Shown here in pieces: positions 1 through 9,943 of a DNA stretch of 64,000 nucleotides. Within the stretch, counting starts at the first letter, position 1. Every line of letters starts with the position of its first letter. Origin of the DNA: Ariolimax columbianus. Its lineage: Eukaryota > Mollusca > Gastropoda > Stylommatophora > Arionidae. Made by a program: the position numbers and the translations under genes. The DNA is taken from NCBI GenBank assembly GCA_036924085.1, contig JAVGWX010000007.1, positions 38,624,643 through 38,688,642 of the forward strand, given 5' to 3'. The notes under the pieces were generated by a model, which saw nothing but the letters and a program-made list of their open reading frames with translations, ran no database searches and had not been told where the DNA came from.

Positions 1-475
1 AGGGATCTGGGTAATTGAGCCTTGGTCAGTGAGGTTATGAAAGTGACTCGCTACTAGAGACAAGTTTAGGGATCTGGGTAATTGAGCCCTGGTCAGTTGA
101 GGTCATGAAAATGGCTCGTTACTAGAGACAAGTTTAGGGATCTGGGAAATTGAGCCCTGGTCAGTTGTCTTCATGAAAGTGGCTTGTTACTAGAGACAAG
201 TTTAGGGATCTGGATAATTGAGCCCTGGTCAGTGAGGTCATGAAAGTGGCTCATTAATAGGGACAAGTTTAGGGATCTGGGTAATTGAGCCTTGGTCAGT
301 GAGGTTATGAAAGTGACTCGCTACTAGAGACAAGTTTAGGGATCTGGGTAATTGAGCCCTGGTCAGTTGAGGTCATGAAAGTGGCTCGTTACTAGAGACA
401 ATTTTAGGGATCTGGGAAATTGAGCCCTGGTCAGTTGTCTTCATGAAAGTGGCTTGTTACTAGAGACAAGTTTAG
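1..475 (+). repeat. 270-bp tetramer tandem duplication
   Basis: Four monomers (67 and 68 bp mixed) starting at base 1 are repeated from base 271. Both copies run GTTATGAAAGTGACTCGC, then CAGTTGAGGTC, then TTGTCTTCATG with GGCTTGTTAC. They part in the fourth monomer: the first copy has ATTAATAGGG (about 251-265) and the second has CTCGATACTAG (about 521-531). The second copy also carries an AATTTTAGGG variant near 400. The first copy probably begins upstream of the window. Confidence 0.7.
65..132 (+). repeat. Representative 68-bp monomer (CAGTTGAGG form)
   Basis: This is the second length class. An extra T turns CAGTGAGG into CAGTTGAGG, making 68 bp. The form recurs through the array at fixed places within the higher-order units, usually after a GTTATGAAAGTGACTCGC or AAACACG monomer. 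A derived form has TTGTCTTCATG instead of TTGAGGTCATG, a contiguous three-base change (first clear example near 161-175). The extra T widens the spacing of the GGTCA direct repeat by one base. Confidence 0.9.
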
Positions 476-2360
476 GGATCTGGTTAATTGAGCCTTGGTC
501 AGTGAGGTCATGAAAGTGGCTCGATACTAGAGACAAGTTTAGGGATCTGGGTAATTGAGCCTTTGTCAGTGAGGTCATGAAAGTGGCTCGTTACTAGAGA
601 CAAGTTTAGGGGTCTGGTTAATTGAGCCCTGGTCAGTGAGGTCATGAAAGTGGCTCATTAATAGGGACAAGTTTAGGGATCTGGGTAATTGAGCCTTGGT
701 CAGTGAGGTCATGAAAGTGGCTCGTTACTAGAGACAAGTTTAGGGATCTGAGTAATTGAGCCCTGGTCAGTGAGGTCATGAAAGTGGCTCGTTACTAGAG
801 ACAAGTTTAGGGATCTGAGTAATTGAGCCCTGGTCAGTGAGGTCATGAAAGTGGCTCGCTACTAGAGACAAGTTTAGGGATCTGGGAAATTGAGCCTTGG
901 TCAGTGAAGTCATGAAAATGGCTCGATACTAGAGACAAGTTTAGGGATCTGGGTAATTGAGCCTTGGTCAGTGAGGTCATGAAAGTGGCTCGTTACTAGA
1001 GACAAGTTTAGGGATCTGAGTAATTGAGCCCTGGTCAGTGAGGTCATGAAAGTGGCTCGTTACTAGAGACAAGTTTAGGGATCTGGGTAATTGAGCCCTG
1101 GTCAGTGAGGTCATGAAAGTGGCTCGTTACTAGAGACAGGTTTAGGGATCTGGGTAATTGAGCCCTGGTTAGTGAGGAATGAAAGTGGCTCATTACTAGA
1201 GACATGTTTAGGGATCTGGATAATTGAGCCCTGGTCAGTGAGGTCATGAAAATGGCTCATTAATAGGGACAAGTTTAGGGATCTGGGTAATTGAGCCTTG
1301 GTCAGTGAGGTTATGAAAGTGACTCGCTCCTAGATACAAGTTTAGGGATCTGGGTAATTGAGCCCTGGTCAGTTTAGGTCATGAAAGTGGCTCGTTACTA
1401 GAGACAAGTTTAGGGATCTGGTTAATTGAGCCTTGGTCAGTGAGGTCATGAAAGTGGCTCGTTACTAGAGACAAGTTTAGGGGTCTGGTTAATTGAGCCC
1501 TGGTCAGTGAGGTCATGAAAGTGGCTCGTTACTAGAGACAAGTTTAGGGATCTGGTTAATTGAGCCTTGGTCAGTGAGGTCATGAAAGTGGCTCGATACT
1601 AGAGACAAGTTTAGGGATCTGGGTAATTGAGCCTTTGTCAGTGAGGTCATGAAAGTGGCTCGTTACTAGAGACAAGTTTAGGGGTCTGGTTAATTGAGCC
1701 CTGGTCAGTGAGGTCATGAAAGTGGCTCATTAATAGAGACAAGTTTAGGGATCTGGGTAATTGAGCCTTTGTCAGTGAGGTCATGAAAGTGGCTCGTTAC
1801 TAGAGACAAGTTTAGGGATCTGAGTAATTGAGCCCTGGTCAGTGAGGTCATGAAAGTGGCTCGTTACTAGAGACAAGTTTAGGGATCTGAGTAATTGAGC
1901 CCTGGTCAGTGAGGTCATGAAAGTGCTCGCTACTAGAGACAAGTTTAGGGATCTGGGAAATTGAGCCTTGGTCAGTGAAGTCATGAAAATGGCTCGATAC
2001 TAGAGACAAGTTTAGGGATCTGGGTAATTGAGCCTTGGTCAGTGAGGTCATGAAAGTGGCTCGTTACTAGAGACAAGTTTAGGGATCTGAGTAATTGAGC
2101 CCTGGTCAGTGAGGTCATGAAAGTGGCTCGTTACTAGAGACAAGTTTAGGGATCTGGGTAATTGAGCCCTGGTCAGTGAGGTCATGAAAGTGGCTCATTA
2201 ATAGGGACAAGTTTAGGGATCTGGGTAATTGAGCCTTGGTCAGTGAGGTTATGAAAGTGACTCGCTACTAGAGACAAGTTTAGGGATCTGGGTAATTGAG
2301 CCCTGGTCAGTTGAGGTCATGAAAGTGGCTCGTTACTAGAGACAAGTTTAGGGATCTGGG
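476..2360 (+). repeat. 1,072-bp tandem duplication (16 monomers)
   Basis: The run starting at 481 (TGGTTAATTG, then CTCGATAC, CCTTTGTCAG, GGGGTCTGG, ATTAATAGGG and the GATCTGAG monomers) repeats from 1553, an offset of exactly 16 x 67 bp. The match is followed to about 1420 in the first copy and 2360 in the second, with whole-monomer gaps late in it. Private changes include a two-base loss giving GTGAGGAATG near 1176, a CGCTCCTAGATACAAG monomer near 1328, and a one-base loss (AAGTGCTCGC, about 1921) shared with the later copy near 5134. The second half also forms the beginning of the next larger unit. Confidence 0.65.
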
Positions 2361-2469
2361 AAATTGAGCCCTGGTCAGTTGAGGTCATGAAAGTGGCTCG
2401 TTACTAGAGACAAGTTTAGGGATCTGGTTAATTGAGCCTTGGTCAGTGAGGTCATGAAAGTGGCTCATT

Positions 2470-2480
2470 ACTATAAAGTT
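2470..2480 (+). repeat. CTATAAAG variant monomer (TATA-like), first of 15
   Basis: Here TTACTAGAGACAAG is shortened by 3 bp to TTACTATAAAG, and the next unit usually has one extra T (GTAATTTGAGTCTTGG). TATAAAG starts at about 2472, 5818, 10741, 12228, 15808, 18170, 23572, 25991, 30913, 34024, 47455, 49414, 54990, 61470 and 63496. A copy near 14590 has ATAATG. The variant usually follows a GAGGTAATGAAAG monomer. It resembles a TATA element only in sequence; nothing around it supports a promoter. Confidence 0.85.
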
Positions 2481-2500
2481 TAGGTATCTGGGTAATTTGA

Positions 2501-2520
2501 GTCTTGGTCATGAAAGTGGC
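2501..2520 (+). repeat. Monomer with 9-bp deletion between GGTCA repeats
   Basis: The unit reads GTCTTGGTCATGAAAG where its partner near 5846 reads GTCTTGGTCAGTGAGGTCATG. Nine bases are gone, from one GGTCA to the next, as expected for slippage or single-strand annealing across the internal direct repeat of the monomer. It is the only example I noticed. Confidence 0.8.
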
Positions 2521-4125
2521 TTGTTAGTAGAGACAAGTTTATGGATCTGGGAAATTGAGCCCTGGTCAGTGAGGTCATGAAAGTGGCTCGTTACTAGAGA
2601 CACGTTTAGGGATCTGGGTAATTGAGCCCTGGTCAGTGAGGTCATGAAAGTGGCTCATTACTAGAGACATGTTTAGGGATCTGGATAATTGAGCCCTGGT
2701 CAGTGAGGTCATGAAAGTGGCTCATTAATAGGGACAAGTTTAGGGATCTGGGTAATTGAGCCTTGGTCAGTGAGGTCATGAAAGTGACTCGCTACTAGAA
2801 ACACGTTTAGGGATCTGGGTAATTGAGCCCTGGTCAGTTGAGGTCATGAAAGTGGCTCGTTAGTAGAGACAAGTTTAGGGATCTCGGAAATTGAGCCTTG
2901 GTCAGTGAAGTCATGAAAATGGCTCGATACTAGAGACAAGTTTAGGGATCTGGGTAATTGAGCCTTGGTCAGTGAGGTCATGAAAGTGTCTCGTTACTAG
3001 AGACAAGTTTAGGGATCTGAGTAATTGAGCCCTGGTCAGTGAGGTCATGAAAGTGGCTCGTTACTAGAGACAAGTTTAGGGATGTGGGTAATTGAGCCCT
3101 GGTCAGTGAGGTCATGAAAGTGGCTCATTACTAGAGACATGTTTAGGGATCTGGATAATTGAGCCCTGGTCAGTGAGGTCATGAAAGTGGCTCATTAATA
3201 GGGACAAGTTTAGGGATCTGGGTAATTGAGCCTTGGTCAGTGAGGTTATGAAAGTGACTCGCTACTAGAGACAAGTTTAGGGATCTGGGTAATTAAGCCC
3301 TGGTCAGTTGAGGTCATGAAAATGGCTCGTTACTAGAGACAAGTTTAGGGATCTGGGAAATTGAGCCCTGGTCAGTTGTCTTCATGAAAGTGGCTTGTTA
3401 CTAGAGACAAGTTTAGGGATCTGGTTAATTGAGCCTTGGTCAGTGAGGTCATGAAAGTGGCTCGATACTAGAGACAAGTTTAGGAATCTGGGTAATTGAG
3501 CCTTTGTCAGTGAGGTCATGAAAATGGCTCGTTACTAGAGACAAGTTTAGGGGTCTGGTTAATTGAGCCCTGGTCAGTGAGGTCATGAAAGTGGCTCATT
3601 AATAGGGACAAGTTTAGGGATCTGGGTAATTGAGCCTTGGTCAGTGAGGTCATGAAAGTGGCTCGTTACTATAGACAAGTTTAGGGATCTGAGTAATTGA
3701 GCCCTGGTCAGTGAAGTCATGAAAATGGCTCGATACTAGAGACAAGTTTAGGGATCTGGGTAATTGAGCCTTGGTCAGTGAGGTCATGAAAGTGGCTCGA
3801 TACTAGAGACAAGTTTAGGGATCTGGGTAATTGAGCCTTTGTCAGTGAGGTCATGAAAGTGGCTCGTTACTAGAGACATGTTTAGGGATCTGGATAATTG
3901 AGCCCTGGACAGTGAGGTCATGAAAGTGGCTCATTAATAGGGACAAGTTTAGGGATCTGGGTAATTGAGCCTTGGTCAGTGAGGTTATGAAAGGGACTCG
4001 CTACTAGAGACAAGTTTAGGGATCTGGGTAATTGAGCCCTGGTTAGTTAAGGTCATGAAAGTGGCTCGTTACTACAGACAAGTTTAGGGATCTGGGAAAT
4101 TGAGCCCTGGTCAGTTGTCTTCATG

Positions 4126-4856
4126 AAAGTGGCTCGCTACTAGAAACACGTTTAGGGATCTGGGTAATTGAGCCCTGGTCAGTTGAGGTCATGAAAGTGG
4201 CTCGTTAGTAGAGACAAGTTTAGGGATCTGGGAAATTGAGCCTTGGTCAGTGAAGTCATGAAAATGGCTCGATACTAGAGACAAGTTTAGGGATCTGGGT
4301 AATTGAGCCCTGGTCAGTGAGGTCATGAAAGTGGCTCGTTACTAGAGACAAGTTTAGGGATCTGAGTAATTGAGCCCTGGTCAGTGAGGTCATGAAAGGG
4401 CTCGTTACTAGAGACAAGTTTAGGGATCTGAGTAATTGAGCCCTGGTCAGTGAGGTCATGAAAGTGGCTCGCTACTAGAGACAAATTTAGGGATCTGGGT
4501 AATTGAGCCTTGGTCAGTGAGGTCATGAAAGTGACTCGCTACTATAAACACGTTTAGGGATCTGGGTAATTGAGCCCTGGTCAGTTGAGGTCATGAAAGT
4601 GGCTCGTTAGTAGAGACAAGTTTAGGGATCTGGGAAATTGAGCCTTGGTCAGTGAAGTCATGAAAATGGATCGATACTAGAGACAAGTTTAGGGATCTGG
4701 GTAATTGAGCCTTGGTCAGTGAGGTCATGAAAGTGGCTCGTTACTAGAGACAAGTTTAGGGATCTGAGTAATTGAGCCCTGGTCAGTGAGGTCATGAAAG
4801 TGGCTCGTTACTAGAGACAAGTTTAGGGATGTGGGTAATTGAGCCCTGATCAGTGA
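4126..4856 (+). repeat. Inter-unit satellite segment
   Basis: About eleven monomers lie between the two A copies. They begin with an AAACACG monomer near 4143, then a TTAGTAGAG and a GAAGTCATGAAAATGG unit, and the same three-monomer motif returns near 4545-4680 in a form with CTATAAACACG. A one-base loss (GAAAGGGCTCG) is seen near 4396. A GATGTGGG monomer with CCTGATCAG closes the segment. Nothing other than satellite is present. Confidence 0.8.
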
Positions 4857-7413
4857 GGTCATGAAAGTGGCTCGTTACTAGAGACAAGTTTAGGGGTCTG
4901 GTTAATTGAGCCCTGGTCAGTGAGGTCATGAAAGTGGCTCATTAATAGAGACAAGTTTAGGGATCTGGGTAATTGAGCCTTTGTCAGTGAGGTCATGAAA
5001 GTGGCTCGTTACTAGAGACAAGTTTAGGGATCTGAGTAATTGAGCCCTGGTCAGTGAGGTCATGAAAGTGGCTCGTTACTAGAGACAAGTTTAGGGATCT
5101 GAGTAATTGAGCCCTGGTCAGTGAGGTCATGAAAGTGCTCGCTACTAGAGACAAGTTTAGGGATCTGGGAAATTGAGCCTTGGTCAGTGAAGTCATGAAA
5201 ATGGCTCGATACTAGAGACAAGTTTAGGGATCTGGGTAATTGAGCCTTGGTCAGTGAGGTCATGAAAGTGGCTCGTTACTAGAGACAAGTTTAGGGATCT
5301 GAGTAATTGAGCCCTGGTCAGTGAGGTCATGAAAGTGGCTCGTTACTAGAGACAAGTTTAGGGATCTGGGTAATTGAGCCCTGGTCAGTGAGGTCATGAA
5401 AGTGGCTCGTTACTAGAGACAAGTTTAGGGATCTGGGTAATTGAGCCCTGGTCAGTGAGGTCATGAAAGTGGCTCATTACTAGAGACATGTTTAGGGATC
5501 TGGATAATTGAGCCCTGGTCAGTGAGGTCATGAAAGTGGCTCATTAATAGGGACAAGTTTAGGGATCTGGGTAATTGAGCCTTGGTCAGTGAGGTTATGA
5601 AAGTGACTCGCTACTAGAGACAAGTTTAGGGATCTGGGTAATTGAGCCCTGGTCAGTTGAGGTCATGAAAGTGGCTCGTTACTAGAGACAAGTTTAGGGA
5701 TCTGGGAAATTGAGCCCTGGTCAGTTGAGGTCATGAAAGTGGCTCGTTACTAGAGACAAGTTTAGGGATCTGGTTAATTGAGCCTTGGTCAATGAGGTCA
5801 TGAAAGTGGCTCATTACTATAAAGTTTAGGGATCTGGGTAATTTGAGTCTTGGTCAGTGAGGTCATGAAAGTGGCTTGTTAGTAGAGACAAGTTTATGGA
5901 TCTGGGTAATTGAGCCCTGGTCAGTGAGGTCATGAAAGTGGCTCATTACTAGAGACATGTTTAGGGATCTGGATAATTGAGCCCTGGTCAGTGAGGTCAT
6001 GAAAGTGGCTCATTAATAGGGACAAGTTTAGGGATCTGGGTAATTGAGCCTTGGTCAGTGAGGTCATGAAAGTGACTCGCTACTAGAAACACGTTTAGGG
6101 ATCTGGGTAATTGAGCCCTGGTCAGTTGAGGTCATGAAAGTGGCTCGTTAGTAGAGACAAGTTTAGGGATCTCGGAAATTGAGCCTTGGTCAGTGAAGTC
6201 ATGAAAATGGCTCGATACTAGAGACAAGTTTAGGGATCTGGGTAATTGAGCCTTGGTCAGTGAGGTCATGAAAGTGTCTCGTTACTAGAGACAAGTTTAG
6301 GGATCTGAGTAATTGAGCCCTGGTCAGTGAGGTCATGAAAGTGGCTCGTTACTAGAGACAAGTTTAGGGATGTGGGTAATTGAGCCCTGGTCAGTGAGGT
6401 CATGAAAGTGGCTCATTACTAGAGACATGTTTAGGGATCTGGATAATTGAGCCCTGGTCAGTGAGGTCATGAAAGTGGCTCATTAATAGGGACAAGTTTA
6501 GGGATCTGGGTAATTGAGCCTTGGTCAGTGAGGTTATGAAAGTGACTCGCTACTAGAGACAAGTTTAGGGATCTGGGTAATTGAGCCCTGGTCAGTTGAG
6601 GTCATGAAAATGGCTCGTTACTAGAGACAAGTTTAGGGATCTGGGAAATTGAGCCCTGGTCAGTTGTCTTCATGAAAGTGGCTTGTTACTAGAGACAAGT
6701 TTAGGGATCTGGTTAATTGAGCCTTGGTCAGTGAGGTCATGAAAGTGGCTCGATACTAGAGACAAGTTTAGGAATCTGGGTAATTGAGCCTTTGTCAGTG
6801 AGGTCATGAAAATGGCTCGTTACTAGAGACAAGTTTAGGGGTCTGGTTAATTGAGCCCTGGTCAGTGAGGTCATGAAAGTGGCTCATTAATAGGGACAAG
6901 TTTAGGGATCTGGGTAATTGAGCCTTGGTCAGTGAGGTCATGAAAGTGGCTCGTTACTATAGACAAGTTTAGGGATCTGAGTAATTGAGCCCTGGTCAGT
7001 GAAGTCATGAAAATGGCTCGATACTAGAGACAAGTTTAGGGATCTGGGTAATTGAGCCTTGGTCAGTGAGGTCATGAAAGTGGCTCGATACTAGAGACAA
7101 GTTTAGGGATCTGGGTAATTGAGCCTTTGTCAGTGAGGTCATGAAAGTGGCTCGTTACTAGAGACATGTTTAGGGATCTGGATAATTGAGCCCTGGACAG
7201 TGAGGTCATGAAAGTGGCTCATTAATAGGGACAAGTTTAGGGATCTGGGTAATTGAGCCTTGGTCAGTGAGGTTATGAAAGTGACTCGCTACTAGAGACA
7301 AGTTTAGGGATCTGGGTAATTGAGCCCTGGTTAGTTAAGGTCATGAAAGTGGCTCGTTACTACAGACAAGTTTAGGGATCTGGGAAATTGAGCCCTGGTC
7401 AGTTGTCTTCATG
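4857..7413 (+). repeat. Higher-order unit A, copy 2 (about 2.6 kb)
   Basis: This is the partner of 1645-4125. Diagnostic monomers keep the same order: ATTAATAGAG (about 4942), the shortened AAGTGCTCGC monomer (about 5134), CTATAAAG (5816), GTTTATGG (about 5894), ATCTCGG (6169) and AGGAATCTGG (about 6770). Compared with copy 1 it has two additional ordinary monomers near 5400 and keeps a complete GTCAGTGAGGTCATG where copy 1 has lost 9 bp. The copies separate near 7413, where this one continues into GGCTCGTTACTAGAGACATG and copy 1 into GGCTCGCTACTAGAAACACG. Confidence 0.8.
5357..5423 (+). repeat. Representative 67-bp consensus monomer
   Basis: This unit carries the commonest base at each position I compared, so it serves as the reference monomer. 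Hand-counted composition is 22 G, 10 C, 17 A and 18 T (48% GC) with marked G over C excess on this strand. It holds one TTTAGGG (5357-5363), one GATC (5363-5366), a direct repeat TGGTCA-gtg-AGGTCA (5382-5396), a palindromic TCATGA (5394-5399) and a single CpG in GGCTCGTT. The stretch GGTCAGTGA followed by GGTCATGAA is a degenerate 9-bp internal direct repeat. Because 67 is one more than a multiple of three, consecutive monomers are read in successive frames. Confidence 0.95.
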
Positions 7414-8356
7414 AAAGTGGCTCGTTACTAGAGACATGTTTAGGGATCTGGTTAATTGAGCCTTGGTCAGTGAGGTCATGAAAGTGGCTCGATACTAGAG
7501 ACAAGTTTAGGGATCTGGGTAGTTGAGCCTTTGTCAGTGAGGTCATGAAAGTGGCTCGTTACTAGAGACAAGTTTAGGGATCTGGGAAATTGAGCCCTGG
7601 TCAGTTGTCTTCATGAAAGTGGCTCGTTACTAGAGACAAGTTTAGGGATCTGGTTAATTGAGCCCTGGTCAGTGAGGTCATGAAAGTGGCTCATTAATAG
7701 GGACAAGTTTAGGGATCTGGGTAATTGAGCCTTTGTCAGTGAGGTCATGAAAGTGGCTCGATACTAGAGACAAGTTTAGGGATCTTGGTAATTGAGCCTT
7801 GGTCAGTGAGGTCATGAAAGTGGCTCGTTACTAGAGACACGTTTAGGGATCTGGGTAATTGAGCCCTGGTCAGTGAGGTCATGAAAGTTGCTCATTACTA
7901 GAGACATGTTTAGGGATCTGGATAATTGAGCCCTGGTCAGTGAGGTCATGAAAGTGGCTCATTAATAGGGACAAGTTTAGGGATCTGGGTAATTGAGCCT
8001 TGATCAGTGAGGTCATGAAAGTGACTCGCTACTAGAAACACGTTTAGGGATCTGGGTAATTGAGCCCTGGTCAGTTGAGGTCATGAAAGTGGCTCGTTAG
8101 TAGAGACAAGTTTAGGGATCTGGGAAATTGAGCCTTGGTCAGTGAAGTCATGAAAATGGCTCGATACTAGAGACAAGTTTAGGGATCTGGGTAATTGAGC
8201 CCTGGTCAGTTGAGGTCATGAAAGTGGCTCGTTACTAGAGACAAGTTTAGGGATCTGGGAAATTGAGCCTTGGTCAGTGAAGTCATGAAAGTGGCTCGTT
8301 ACTAGAGACAAGTTTAGGGATCTGGTTAATTGAGCCTTGGTCAATGAGGTCATGAA

Positions 8357-8385
8357 AGTGGCTCATTATAGTGGCTCATTACTAG
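8357..8385 (+). repeat. 13-bp insertion monomer (TTATAGTGGCTC), first of 26
   Basis: In this 80-bp monomer AGTGGCTCATTACTAG is expanded by 13 bp, so GTGGCTCATTA occurs twice with TA between. It always follows a GGTCAATGAGG monomer. ATTATA begins at 8365, 10323, 11810, 15390, 21322, 23144, 28605, 30495, 32788, 36638, 40959, 45280, 47037, 51691, 59295 and 61052 for the GTGGCTC form, and at 14304, 17884, 25705, 33738, 38729, 43050, 49195, 57065, 63210 and 63825 for the GTTGCTC form. It occurs about once per 2-3 kb and is the best single marker for aligning higher-order units. None was seen in the first 8.3 kb. Confidence 0.9.
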
Positions 8386-8582
8386 AGACAAGTTTAGGGA
8401 TCTGGGTAATTGAGCCCTGGTCAGTGGGGTCATGAAAGTGGTTCATTACTAGAGACAAGTTTAGGGATCTGGGTAATTGAGCCTTGGTCAGTGAGGTCAT
8501 GAAAGTGGCTCGTTACTAGAGACAAATTTAGGGATCTGGGTAATTGAGCCTTGGTCAGTGAGGTAATGAAAGTAGCTCATTA

Positions 8583-8597
8583 CTATAAGGTTATGGG
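8583..8597 (+). repeat. CTATAAGGTTATGGG variant monomer, first of 10
   Basis: This is a relative of the CTATAAAG form in which TTTAGGG has become TTATGGG, so the telomere-like heptamer is lost. The string TACTATAAGG starts at 8581, 21605, 28821, 33071, 36921, 41242, 45563, 51974, 52843 and 59578. Spacings reproduce the 4,321, 6,411, 869 and 14,015-bp offsets exactly. Elsewhere (10.6, 12.1, 15.7, 23.4, 30.8, 47.3, 54.9 and 61.3 kb) an intermediate form CTATAAGGTTTAGGG is seen. Confidence 0.85.
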
Positions 8598-9943
8598 ATC
8601 TGGGTAATTGAGCCTTGGTCAGTGAGGTCATGAAAGTGGCTCATTAATAGGGACAAGTTTAGGGATCTAGGTAATTGAGCCCTGGTCAGTGAGGTCATGA
8701 AAGTGGCTCGTTACTAGAGACACGTTTAGGGATCTGGGTAATTGAGCCCTGGTCAGTGAGGTCATGAAAGTGGCTCATTACTAGAGACATGTTTAGGGAT
8801 CTGGATAATTGAGCCCTGGTCAGTGAGGTCATGAAAGTGGCTCATTAATAGGGACAAGTTTAGGGATCTGGGTAATTGAGCCTTGGTCAGTGAGGTCATG
8901 AAAGTGACTCGCTACTATAAACACGTTTAGGGATCTGGGTAATTGAGCCCTGGTCAGTTGAGGTCATGAAAGTGGCTCGTTAGTAGAGACAAGTTTAGGG
9001 ATCTGGGAAATTGAGCCTTGGTCAGTGAAGTCATGAAAATGGCTCGATACTAGAGACAAGTTTAGGGATCTGGGTAATTGAGCCTTGGTCAGTGAGGTCA
9101 TGAAAGTGGCTCGTTACTAGAGACAAGTTTAGGGATCTGAGTAATTGAGCCCTGGTCAGTGAGGTCATGAAAGTGGCTCGTTACTAGAGACAAGTTTAGG
9201 GATGTGGGTAATTGAGCCCTGATCAGTGAGGTCATGAAAGTGGCTCGTTACTAGAGACAAGTTTAGGGATCTGGGTAATTGAGCCCTGGTCAGTGAGGTC
9301 ATGAAAGTGGCTCATTACTAGAGACATGTTTAGGGATCTGGATAATTGAGCCCTGGTCAGTGAGGTCATGAAAGTGGCTCATTAATAGGGACAAGTTTAG
9401 GGATCTGGGTAATTGAGCCTTGGTCAGTGAGGTTATGAAAGTGACTCGCTACTAGAGACAAGTTTAGGGATCTGGGTAATTGAGCCCTGGTCAGTTGAGG
9501 TCATGAAAGTGGCTCGTTACTACAGACAAGTTTAGGGATCTGGGAAATTGAGCCCTGGTCAGTTGTCTTCATGAAAGTGGCTCGTTACTAGAGACAAGTT
9601 TAGGGATCTGGTTAATTGAGCCTTGGTCAGTTAGGTCATGAAAGTGGCTCGATACTAGAGACAAGTTTAGGGATCTGGGTAATTGAGCCTTTGTCAGTGA
9701 GGTCATGAAAGTGGCTCGTTACTAGAGACAAGTTTAGGGGTCTGGTTAATTGAGCCCTGGTCAGTGAGGTCATGAAAGTGGCTCATTAATAGGGACTAGT
9801 TTAGGGATCTGGGTAATTGAGCCTTGGTCAGTGAGGTCATGAAAGTGGCTCGATACTAGAGACAAGTTTAGGGATCTTGTTAATTGAGCCTTGGTCAGTG
9901 AGGTCATGAAAGTGGCTCGTTACTAGAGACAATTTTAGGGGTC

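Larger units (their letters stand above)
1645..4125 (+). repeat. Higher-order unit A, copy 1 (about 2.5 kb)
   Basis: This block matches 4857-7413. The offset is 3,212 bp at the left, 3,346 bp near 2471 and 3,288 bp from about 2600 onward. The steps are explained by two extra monomers (134 bp) in copy 2 near 5400-5500, and by one extra monomer in copy 1 near 2545-2610 together with a 9-bp deletion near 2505. Shared rare markers fix the pairing: ATTAATAGAGAC near 1731, ATCTCGGAAA at 2881, AGGAATCTGG near 3482 and CCTGGACAG near 3903. An AAAGGGACTCG change near 3991 is private to this copy. Confidence 0.8.
7414..9943 (+). repeat. Mixed satellite block with first 13-bp-insertion monomer
   Basis: This block of about 38 monomers does not form a simple tandem with its neighbours. 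Its monomer order resembles segments found again near 20.7-22.9 kb and 28.0-30.1 kb: a CTTGGTAATTG unit, AAACACG units, the 13-bp insertion monomer (8357-8385), a CAGTGGGGTC unit, CTATAAGGTTATGGG (8583), GATGTGGG with CCTGATCAG, and a GGGACTAGTTTAGG unit near 9794. It is probably an older or rearranged member of the 7-8 kb higher-order family. Confidence 0.65.

Noticed and set aside
1044..1247. Reverse-strand 67-codon ORFs (also at 1781-1984, 1848-2051, 4256-4459, 4323-4526, 4993-5196 and 5060-5263) as small proteins
   Set aside because: They are exactly three monomers plus a stop, overlap each other in other frames, and arise from the TCATGA palindrome and the 67-bp period. There is no start context, codon bias or neighbour to support coding.
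2470..2480. Annotating CTATAAAG sites as promoters
   Set aside because: A TATA-like string alone, in a satellite with no downstream gene, is not enough. It is kept only as a variant monomer and a low-interest finding.
8357..8385. The 13-bp insertion as a mobile-element footprint
   Set aside because: It is a direct copy of the adjacent GTGGCTCATTA sequence plus two bases, as expected from slippage, and shows no inverted ends.
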